NCBI GenBank assembly: GCA_034437455.1
Contig: DAOTUB010000338.1
Span: forward strand, 1-22,779
Length of the DNA: 22,779 nt
Origin: DAOTUB01 sp034437455
GTDB lineage: Bacteria; Chloroflexota; Anaerolineae; B4-G1
Reading direction: 5' to 3'
Under the pieces are notes generated by a model that was not told where the DNA came from, made no database searches, and saw only the letters and a list, made by a program, of their open reading frames with translations. This document shows positions 16,912 to 22,779 of the stretch, one piece after another; the first letter of the stretch is position 1, and each line of letters opens with the position of its first letter. The translations under genes were made by a program, and so were the position numbers.

Positions 16912-17685
16912 TCAACGGTTCTTCCACACCGGCGCTCGCCTCTCCATAAAAGCAGCCAATCCCTCGTGGGCATCCTCGGTCTCCATCATCGGCCCCAGAT
17001 ACAACTCCTCGACAGCAACCAGTCCGTCAGCAAAACTACCGGTGCTGCCAATCCGCACCGCCCGCTTCGTCAGGCGCAGCACCGCGCCGCTCAGCTTGGT
17101 CAGCTTGCCCACGAATTCGTCGGCGGCAGCTCGCAATTCCTCCGGCGGGACGACCTTGTTGACCAATCCCACCCGCTCGGCCTCGGCGGCCCGGATGCGG
17201 TCGCCGATCAAGACCATCTCCAATGCCTTTTTCGGCCCGACGATTCCCGGCAGCGCCACGACCGCGATGGGCGGGATCACGCCTACCTGAATCTCCGGCT
17301 GGCCAAAGCTGGCCTTCTCTGAGGCGACGATCATGTCGCAAAAGAGCACCAGCTCGCACCCGCCGCCCAACGCCGCGCCGCCCACCACCGCCACCGTCGG
17401 AATCTCGAGCGCGTCAAGCTGGCGAAAAATACGGTGAAAGACCTCGATCATCTCGTCCACCTTGTCGGCGGTGTGATCCGAGACGTCCACCCCCGCCGAG
17501 AACGCCTTGCTCCCCTCGGCGGCCTCAAAGACCAGTACCTTGATTGCGGGGTCGCCGGCCAACCCTTCCAGCGCCGTGTTGATCTCGCGCATCATCGCAA
17601 TGTCGAGCACGTTCACCGGCGGCTTGTTCAGCGTCAGCCGCGCCACACCGCCATCCTTTGCAAAGACAATATTCTCAAAGCCCAT
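16912..17685 (-). CDS. Enoyl-CoA hydratase family protein, probably cyclohexa-1,5-diene-1-carbonyl-CoA hydratase (Dch/BamR-like)
   Basis: This is a 257-residue crotonase. The oxyanion-hole segments are GSKAFSAGVDVSDH (58-71) and AALGGGCELVLFCD (104-117). Both catalytic glutamates, Glu111 and Glu131, are present. In place of the usual GFGGTQRL after the second Glu the sequence is GVIPPIAVVALP, and the start has NKPPVNVLDIAMM. As I recall, these features are shared with dienoyl-CoA hydratases of anaerobic benzoate degradation, which add water to the product of benzoyl-CoA reductase. With bamB-I downstream this assignment is likely, but a general enoyl-CoA hydratase is possible. The start at 17685 has AAGGAG at 8 nt, right after the stop of the hisC-like gene (15-bp gap). 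A GTG one codon earlier is the alternative. Confidence 0.82.
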   Translation of the reverse strand: MGFENIVFAKDGGVARLTLNKPPVNVLDIAMMREINTALEGLAGDPAIKVLVFEAAEGSKAFSAGVDVSDHTADKVDEMIEVFHRIFRQLDALEIPTVAVVGGAALGGGCELVLFCDMIVASEKASFGQPEIQVGVIPPIAVVALPGIVGPKKALEMVLIGDRIRAAEAERVGLVNKVVPPEELRAAADEFVGKLTKLSGAVLRLTKRAVRIGSTGSFADGLVAVEELYLGPMMETEDAHEGLAAFMERRAPVWKNR

Positions 17686-17700
17686 CACATTCTCTCCTTT

Positions 17701-18771
17701 TCAAATAATCTCGCTTAACGCGGCCACAAACGATTCGTTCTCCTCCGGCGTGCCAAAGCTGAAACGCACGTGGTTGGGCACGCCCCAGGCATCCGTCGCA
17801 GTGGTGATAAAGCCGCGCTCCAACAGCGGTCCGCTCACTTCGGCCCCTGGCCGCCCCACGTCGACGGCGATAAAGTTGGTGTGAGTGGGGATGTAGCGCA
17901 GGCCCAACGCCTCCAGCTCGCGGTAGAAAAAGGGTTTGGCCGCCTCGTTCGCCTCCAGCGTGCGGCGCACGTGCTCATCGTCGTCCAGCGCAGCCAGGGC
18001 AGCCACCTGCGCCATCCGGTTGACGTTGAACGGCGTTCGCGCGCGGCCCATGTAATCAATCACGTTCTCATTGGCCAACATATACCCCACTCGCAGGCCA
18101 GCCAGCCCATATACCTTTGAGAAAGTGCGCAGGACGATCAAGTTCTGCCGCCCGGCGCGGAGATATTCCACGCTGCGTGGATAGTCGGGGCCGACGGCGA
18201 AATCGTAATACGCCTCGTCCAATACCACCGCCACCCGCTCCGGCGCCCGCTCCAGGAACGCTTCTACAGCCGCAGCGTCCACCATCGTGCCGGTGGGGTT
18301 GTTGGGGTTGCAGATAAATATCAACCGGGTGCGGTCGGTGATGGCCTCGAGCATGGCGTCCAGGTCGTGGGCGTAACCCTTCAAGGGAACCCGCACCGCT
18401 TTGGCTCCCATTTCGGCGGGCCGCAGCAGATAGCTGATGAACGAACCAAAGGCCATGACCACCTCGTCGCCAGGGTCGGTCAGGGCCAGGCAGAGCAGCA
18501 GCACCCATTCGTCGGCTCCGTTGCCCAGGGCTATGTTGGCCGGGCTCAAGCCCCACTTGTTGGCCAGGGCCGACTTGAGGGCCGCGCCGCTTGCGTCGGG
18601 GTAGCGATGCACGGTCTCCACCGCCTCTCGCAGGGCGGCCACCGCCTTGGGCGACGGGCCTAGCGGGTTCTCGTTGGAGGATAAATCTACCACCCGCTCC
18701 ACGCCAGATGGCATAGGAGGAGGCTTGTAAGCCGGCAATTTGGCGATGTGGGATTTGAACGGCAAACTCAT
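17701..18771 (-). CDS. Histidinol-phosphate aminotransferase-like class I/II PLP aminotransferase
   Basis: The 356-residue protein is of fold type I. Visible motifs are LSSNENPLGPSPKA, NPNNPTG (156-162), DEAYYDF (186-192) and the PLP lysine Lys219 in TFSKVYGLAGLRVGY. This is full length for HisC, which transfers amino groups between histidinol phosphate and 2-oxoglutarate; many paralogues act on aromatic amino acids. The start is the ATG at 18771, which forms an ATGA overlap with the upstream gene. The longer in-frame reading to 19005 is only that neighbour in another frame. There are no other his genes here, so in this CoA-oriented context it may serve another amino acid or be a passenger. 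Confidence 0.88.
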   Translation of the reverse strand: MSLPFKSHIAKLPAYKPPPMPSGVERVVDLSSNENPLGPSPKAVAALREAVETVHRYPDASGAALKSALANKWGLSPANIALGNGADEWVLLLCLALTDPGDEVVMAFGSFISYLLRPAEMGAKAVRVPLKGYAHDLDAMLEAITDRTRLIFICNPNNPTGTMVDAAAVEAFLERAPERVAVVLDEAYYDFAVGPDYPRSVEYLRAGRQNLIVLRTFSKVYGLAGLRVGYMLANENVIDYMGRARTPFNVNRMAQVAALAALDDDEHVRRTLEANEAAKPFFYRELEALGLRYIPTHTNFIAVDVGRPGAEVSGPLLERGFITTATDAWGVPNHVRFSFGTPEENESFVAALSEII

Positions 18772-19412
18772 CGTAACTGCCGCCTTACTATTCGGACCAC
18801 TGGCGTCAAAACCAGTCGCCGCACCAGGGAACGCGCGACCGGGCGCCCTGCAATCCAGTCCGCCAACGGCGGCGAGCACCGTTCGTACACCCTGATCGCC
18901 CATCGTCCCAACTGGTTCCCTCTCATCCTGGTGTCCCGCAACCGGCGGAGCATCATCACTTCGGGAGCAAGCCCGCTGCCATACGCCGCCGTCGCGACGA
19001 AGCACTTTTTGTCCTCGGCGATCTCCGCATTGGGGAACGTCTCCTTCAACTTGCCTTCCGCTCCTGCCGGCAGACCTTGAATGTTCAGCTCGACGACTTG
19101 ACCCGACGCCGTCTGGAGCTTGCTGAGTGTGATCGTCGGTTGTCCCCTTTGCTGCTTGCGCTTGACAAAGACGCGCTGCACCTTCTCGTTGGGCGTGATC
19201 CGGGCCTTGTCTGGCGACTCGAGATCCTCGACGATCACCCGTCGATCTGTGATACCTATGGTGCTGCCTTTGGTCTTGGAGACCTGATGCCGGGTGGCAG
19301 GTCCCGGACCAGCGCCGCCGGTGGAACTGAAACTGGTCGTCTGGGTGAACGTGATCGGACCAAAGAGAATTTTCTCCCCTTCTTCCAACTCGGTGAATTT
19401 GAAACCGCTCAT
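18768..19412 (-). CDS. CFI-box protein with PH-like N-terminal domain
   Basis: The 214-residue protein has a strand-rich N-terminal part (GEKILFGPITFTQTT, then TIGITDRRVIVEDL) resembling bacterial PH-like domains. A C-terminal CFI-box follows: CFVATAAYGS at 137-146, then APEVMMLRRLRD and a basic tail with WIAGRPVARSLVRRLVL. CFI-box domains are widespread and of unknown function. The protein has no signal peptide. The ATG at 19412 has an excellent AGGAGG at 6 nt. The in-frame extension to 19565 is a shadow of the SDR gene and was left out. Its stop overlaps the hisC-like start (ATGA), so the two are translationally coupled. Confidence 0.8.
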   Translation of the reverse strand: MSGFKFTELEEGEKILFGPITFTQTTSFSSTGGAGPGPATRHQVSKTKGSTIGITDRRVIVEDLESPDKARITPNEKVQRVFVKRKQQRGQPTITLSKLQTASGQVVELNIQGLPAGAEGKLKETFPNAEIAEDKKCFVATAAYGSGLAPEVMMLRRLRDTRMRGNQLGRWAIRVYERCSPPLADWIAGRPVARSLVRRLVLTPVVRIVRRQLR

Positions 19413-19443
19413 CGCTCTACCTCCTTTTCCCTGACGACGAATC

Positions 19444-20193
19444 TCAGATATACTGCCCGCCGTCCACCTGGATGACCTGCCCCGTGATGTGCCGCGCCTT
19501 TTCGGTGCAGAGGAAGGTGACGACGTAGGCCACCTCCGCCGGAAGCCCCAACCGCGCCAGCACAATCTCTGCCAGCGCCATATCCCGCACCTTTTCCGGC
19601 GCTTCTTTGACCATCTCGGTCTCGATCAAGCCCGGCGCGATGGAATTGACGTTGACGCTGTACCGGCCCAACTCGCGGGCGCAGGCCTTGGTGAATCCAA
19701 TCACCCCGGCCTTGGCCGCCGAGTAATTCGTCTGGCCAAACTTGCCGCGCAGGCCGTTGATCGAGGTCACGTTGACGATCTTGCCGGAGCCTTGCTCGCG
19801 AAAGAGGGGCGTGACGGCTCGCGTGTAGTTGAAGGTGCCTTTCAGGTCCACGTCAATGACCCGATCCCACTGCTCCTCACTCATCTTCCAGACCACGCCG
19901 TCCCAATTCATCCCGGCGTTGTTGACCAGGATGTCCAATCGGCCAAACTCGTCCAGCACCTTTTGTACCATCGCCTGGGCATCGTCAAAGCTGGATACGT
20001 CGGCCTGGACGACCATGGCGCGGCGGCCCATACCCCGGACGGTCTCGGCGAGTTCCGCTGCCAGGTCGACGCTCTTGCGATAGTTGAGCGCGACGTCGGC
20101 GCCGTTGGCGGCCAGGTCCAAAACAATCGCTCGCCCAATTCCACGCGTGCCGCCGGTGACGATCGCGACTTGATTCTCTAATTCCATAGCCAT
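19444..20193 (-). CDS. FabG/PhaB-like short-chain dehydrogenase (3-oxoacyl-ACP/CoA reductase family)
   Basis: This 249-residue classical SDR has the cofactor motif TGGTRGIG (13-20), the structural NNAG (91-94) and the catalytic triad Ser144, Tyr157, Lys161 (NYSAAK). A C-terminal GQVIQVDGG is present, as in FabG and acetoacetyl-CoA reductase. With a thiolase and a crotonase nearby it most likely oxidises a 3-hydroxyacyl-CoA or reduces the 3-oxo form. Substrate and cofactor cannot be fixed. The ATG at 20193 follows GAGAGGTGAT closely; the in-frame ATG at 20187 (MELEN) is equally plausible. It lies 14 bp after the DUF35 gene. Confidence 0.88.
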   Translation of the reverse strand: MAMELENQVAIVTGGTRGIGRAIVLDLAANGADVALNYRKSVDLAAELAETVRGMGRRAMVVQADVSSFDDAQAMVQKVLDEFGRLDILVNNAGMNWDGVVWKMSEEQWDRVIDVDLKGTFNYTRAVTPLFREQGSGKIVNVTSINGLRGKFGQTNYSAAKAGVIGFTKACARELGRYSVNVNSIAPGLIETEMVKEAPEKVRDMALAEIVLARLGLPAEVAYVVTFLCTEKARHITGQVIQVDGGQYI

Positions 20194-20207
20194 ATCACCT
20201 CTCTGAC

Positions 20208-20618
20208 CTACGCCCGCTTGAACTCGTAAGAGACTCCTCCACCTTGCAATTTAACCGGGACCACGTTCACATCCATACCGATCTCCATATCCTCCTCCTC
20301 CAGATCCTTGCTCATCCGCCCAAAGACCTTCACGTCGCCAAAGTCGGCCAGAGCGATGGCGTAGGGGAGATCGTTCTCAAAGCCGGTGGGCGCGTACATC
20401 AACGTCGAGAAGGAGACCAGCTTACCCGGCCCCGAGATCCCGAACCACTCCATATCGCTGGAGAGGCAATTGAAACAATCAGCCCGTGGAGGAAAGTACG
20501 TCTTGCCACAGCTTTTACACCTCGTCCCGGCGACCTGCCCCTCGTCCAGAAGGTCTACGAATTTGTCCACCTTCGTCTGGGCCGTAAAACTGACCGTGCC
20601 AAACTTTTCAAATCCCAT
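20208..20618 (-). CDS. DUF35 OB-fold/zinc-ribbon partner of thiolase
   Basis: The 136-residue protein has an N-terminal rubredoxin-like zinc ribbon (Cys34-x2-Cys37 and Cys48-x2-Cys51) and a C-terminal OB fold (GPGKLVSFSTLMYAPTGFE onward). Such proteins form complexes with SCP2-type thiolases and help bind CoA. Examples are the BbsA-BbsB benzoylsuccinyl-CoA thiolase and archaeal acetoacetyl-CoA thiolase/HMG-CoA synthase assemblies. It starts four bases after the thiolase stop with GGGAGGTGAT upstream, so the two are almost certainly made together. Confidence 0.9.
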   Translation of the reverse strand: MGFEKFGTVSFTAQTKVDKFVDLLDEGQVAGTRCKSCGKTYFPPRADCFNCLSSDMEWFGISGPGKLVSFSTLMYAPTGFENDLPYAIALADFGDVKVFGRMSKDLEEEDMEIGMDVNVVPVKLQGGGVSYEFKRA

Positions 20619-20622
20619 GGTA

Positions 20623-21777
20623 TCACCTCCCCAGAATAGTCACGTTGCCGTATATGCCCACGCCGCCGATGTTGTGGATCAGGCCGATCTCTGGATCCTC
20701 CACCTGCATATCTCCCGCTTCGCCCCGAAGTTGCAGGACGACGGTTCGGATCTGGGAGCCGCCCGTAGCGCCGATGGGATGGCCCTTGGACAACAATCCA
20801 CCGTCCACGTTGACGGGTATCTTTCCGTCAGCATACGTCTTTTTGGCCTTGATCAGCTCCGCTCCCTGCCCCGGCTCGGCAAACCCCAGGTCTTCGTAGG
20901 CCATCAACTCGGCGATGGTGAAGCAATCGTGGACTTCGGCCACGTCAATATCCTCCGGGCCGACCCCTGCCATCTCGTAGGCCTCGCGCGCCGCTTCACG
21001 CGCACAGCGCAACCCCGTCAACGCCTCGCGGCCAGACAATGTCAACGGGGCCGACGCCGCGCCTAGCCCAAGCACCCAGACGGGTTTTTCAGATAACCCC
21101 TCGGCCACATCGCCGGCGGCGACGATGAGGCAGGCCGCTCCGTCGGCGTTGGCGCAACAATCGTACTTTTTGAGGGGGCTGGATATGACGTCGGAGGCCA
21201 ATACTTTCTCCATATCAACCGGCTTCCGAAACACTGCCTTGTCGTTGAGCATCCCGTAGGTGGCAGCTTTCACCCGGATGCGCGCCAGGTCCTCGGCGCT
21301 GGTCCCATATTTATCAAAGTGAGCGCGGGCGTGCATGGCATAATAGGCGGGCATCATCGTCCCAAAGGGGGATTCCCACATCACATCTGCTCCCCTGCCC
21401 ATCCTCTCCTGGGACTCGGCCGAGCTGATGCCCGACATCTTTTGAAACCCCAACACCAGGACAATTTTGTGCAGCCCGGCCTTGATCATCGAATAAGCGA
21501 CCCGCAACCCCATGCTGCTGGAGGAACAGACGCTCTCCACGTAGAAGGCGGGTTGAGGATTCAGGCCCAGGTACTCGGCCATGAGGCCGGCCGGCGTCCT
21601 CTGCTTGTCATATTCGGGCGCCGAACAGATGATAGAAGCATCGACCTCCCCCGATTTGATCTGAGCGTCCTCCATCGCGTCCTTGAAGGCCTCAAAGGCA
21701 AGTTCCCGGATAGAGCCTTCGTAGCCGCGGATGAAAGCGCTTTGTCCGACTCCTACAATAGCTACATCTTTTTTCAC
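20623..21777 (-). CDS. SCP2-type thiolase family protein
   Basis: The 384-residue thiolase-fold protein has the nucleophile Cys84 in VESVCSSSSMG, His283/Cys285 in EVHDCF, and His333 in GHPIGATG. The second active-site Cys of classical biosynthetic thiolases is replaced by the HNIGGVGIYG end, which is usual in the SCP2 or BbsB-like group. It would cleave or form a 3-oxoacyl-CoA together with the DUF35 protein. The context suggests the last step of a beta-oxidation-like route, and the exact substrate is not readable. It follows the PaaX-type regulator by 27 bp. Confidence 0.9.
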   Translation of the reverse strand: MKKDVAIVGVGQSAFIRGYEGSIRELAFEAFKDAMEDAQIKSGEVDASIICSAPEYDKQRTPAGLMAEYLGLNPQPAFYVESVCSSSSMGLRVAYSMIKAGLHKIVLVLGFQKMSGISSAESQERMGRGADVMWESPFGTMMPAYYAMHARAHFDKYGTSAEDLARIRVKAATYGMLNDKAVFRKPVDMEKVLASDVISSPLKKYDCCANADGAACLIVAAGDVAEGLSEKPVWVLGLGAASAPLTLSGREALTGLRCAREAAREAYEMAGVGPEDIDVAEVHDCFTIAELMAYEDLGFAEPGQGAELIKAKKTYADGKIPVNVDGGLLSKGHPIGATGGSQIRTVVLQLRGEAGDMQVEDPEIGLIHNIGGVGIYGNVTILGR

Positions 21778-21804
21778 TTTTACCTCCCAGTCATTCGTCA
21801 GTCT

Positions 21805-22635
21805 TCAGGTTTGTGGAGCCTTGGCCAGAACCAAGTCCACGAAAGCCTCCGCTCTCTCGACCAACAAGTCGTGATACTGTTGAAATAACCGCGTTGCTTT
21901 CTCTCCCAGCCAATCATTCGGTAGCAGTTCCAGCGGCAGGTTGGGATCCACGTAGGGGGAGAAGCGAAATTCGTGGATCAACATGAAACGCTGCACAAAG
22001 CACTCTTGGGGGTCCAGGCTATTGCCGGCCTTTAATTGAGCTTGATACTTTTGAAACGGTGGCTCGTAGTTGGCGATGAAATCGGCGTAATAGTCGTTAA
22101 GGTCTTCCAGGTTCCAGCAACGAGCTACAATCTCTTCATCACTCGCAAAGCCCTGGTGTTCGGCGGCAAAGAACTCGACGTAAGGACGAACGTCCAGGGC
22201 GTCCACGACCTGTTCCACCTCAGGTTGCAGATCTCGGGGAGAGATCCAGGTCGCCTGATTCAAAGAACCAAAGCCAAGCCATAACAGCCGCTCGCGCAGC
22301 CTGCGCCGCAAGTGACGTTTGGACTCGGGAATCGTGTAGATGAGTAAATGCCATCGTCCATCCCAGGGATCGCGGCGAGGCTGAAAGATCCGTCGCGCGC
22401 CTTCCTCCAACAATTCGAGGAATCTGGGCGTCTGCGAGTAAAAGCTGTACCGGCCAATCCTGCGGCTTTCCAGCCAACCTTTCTGAGACATGCGAGAGAG
22501 CGTAGAACGAACCGCCTGCTCCGACAGGCCAAAAAGCCCCAGTAATTCAATCAAACTGCCGGTCCAGGCCTCTCCATCTCGGTGACGGATATAATCTCCA
22601 TACAAGGTGAAGATCAAATCCTGTGAGTGAGACAT
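21805..22635 (-). CDS. PaaX-family transcriptional repressor
   Basis: The 276-residue protein has the PaaX N-terminal winged helix (ELLGLFGLSEQAVRSTLSRM, then GWLESRRIGR). The PaaX central domain follows (DPWDGRWHLLIYTIPESKRHLRRRL) and the C-terminal domain with CFVQRFMLIHEFRFSPYVDPNLPLELLP. PaaX represses phenylacetate catabolism and responds to phenylacetyl-CoA. A related aryl-CoA signal would suit this cluster. It is the first gene of the minus-strand run, so it probably controls itself and the genes behind it. The ATG at 22635 has GAGGGA immediately upstream. Confidence 0.88.
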   Translation of the reverse strand: MSHSQDLIFTLYGDYIRHRDGEAWTGSLIELLGLFGLSEQAVRSTLSRMSQKGWLESRRIGRYSFYSQTPRFLELLEEGARRIFQPRRDPWDGRWHLLIYTIPESKRHLRRRLRERLLWLGFGSLNQATWISPRDLQPEVEQVVDALDVRPYVEFFAAEHQGFASDEEIVARCWNLEDLNDYYADFIANYEPPFQKYQAQLKAGNSLDPQECFVQRFMLIHEFRFSPYVDPNLPLELLPNDWLGEKATRLFQQYHDLLVERAEAFVDLVLAKAPQT

Positions 22636-22663
22636 TCCCTCTGCCTTCTTCTAACTTAACTCC

Positions 22664-22688
22664 TGCGGATTTCAAGTGCGGATTTCAA
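22664..22688. repeat. Tandem 12-bp repeat upstream of the PaaX-type gene
   Basis: TGCGGATTTCAA occurs at 22664-22675 and 22677-22688, a 13-bp period. On the minus strand each copy starts TTGAAA, which resembles a -35 box. The location, 30-55 bp upstream of the regulator start and in the divergent gap, fits an operator or promoter. It could equally be the end of a mobile element. It does not obviously match the known E. coli PaaX site. Confidence 0.45.
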
Positions 22689-22734
22689 CCATCGGGTGTA
22701 AAATAGGGGAAAGCAAGCGCGAAGGAGAAATCCC

Positions 22735-22779
22735 ATGCTCATTCCCGTCACAGGGTTACCCGATGATTTGGCCGAGTAT
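22735..22779 (+). CDS. Start of a divergent gene, cut by the window end
   Basis: An ATG at 22735 with GGAGAA six nucleotides upstream opens a plus-strand frame of 15 codons (MLIPVTGLPDDLAEY) with no stop before the window ends. The start resembles what I remember of some DDE transposase N-termini in Chloroflexota, but 15 residues are too few to be sure. A weak -10-like TAAAAT lies at 22699-22704. It is the only likely gene on the plus strand. Confidence 0.5.
   Translation, partial: MLIPVTGLPDDLAEY

Noticed and set aside
18772..19005. Longer N-terminus of the HisC-like gene
   Set aside because: It overlaps the CFI-box gene in a different frame and has no HisC homology. The ATGA junction supports 18771.
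19413..19565. Longer N-terminus of the CFI-box gene
   Set aside because: It is a shadow of the SDR gene. The ATG at 19412 has a strong AGGAGG.

Overview
The window is almost entirely one run of minus-strand genes, read from about 22.6 kb down to 0.2 kb. Gaps are short (nearly all under 100 bp) and several start/stop codons overlap. Its centrepiece, 11.9 to 0.2 kb, is a complete class II (tungsten, ATP-independent) benzoyl-CoA reductase operon in the canonical order bamB-C-D-E-F-G-H-I. It encodes an AOR-type catalytic subunit, an Fe-S partner, an HdrC/HdrB fusion, a tandem HdrA, MvhD, NuoE, NuoF and a NuoG/HoxU-like subunit. The BamB homologue keeps Cys322, Glu251, His255 and His260 at the positions I recall for Geobacter metallireducens BamB.

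Two of these genes look broken but are read here as selenoprotein genes. bamE (HdrA-like) has an in-frame TGA at 7952-7954, and bamF (MvhD-like) has one at 4054-4056. Each TGA replaces a conserved Cys, the frame continues with full family homology on both sides, and a bacterial-SECIS-like hairpin lies 20-30 nt downstream. There is no frameshift in either gene.

Upstream in the same direction (22.6-12.8 kb, by eye more GC-rich) lie a PaaX-type repressor, a thiolase with its DUF35 OB-fold/zinc partner, a FabG-like SDR, a CFI-box protein, a HisC-like aminotransferase, a crotonase resembling dienoyl-CoA hydratase (Dch/BamR), an acetyl-CoA-synthetase-like acyl-CoA ligase and an IlvX-like ThDP enzyme. 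Together they suggest a catabolic module for aromatic acids: CoA activation, ring reduction by Bam, hydration, and beta-oxidation-like steps. The ring hydrolase BamA and the dehydrogenase BamQ are not in the window.

Three small accessory pairs sit in the same orientation between metabolic genes: a DUF4258/YgiT-type toxin-antitoxin pair (14.4-14.9 kb), an antitoxin-like protein with an HNH endonuclease (12.0-12.8 kb), and a small membrane protein with a GNAT acetyltransferase (4.1-5.0 kb) that splits bamE from bamF. A 121-bp REP/MITE-like palindrome lies inside the last pair.

The organism is an anaerobic bacterium with selenocysteine and tungsten-cofactor metabolism. The PaaX regulator, the DUF4258/YgiT pair, the CFI-box protein and the CGTCATTCCGAG-type palindrome favour an Anaerolineae-like Chloroflexota. 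A Desulfobacterota host cannot be excluded from this sequence. No rRNA, tRNA or CRISPR was seen.
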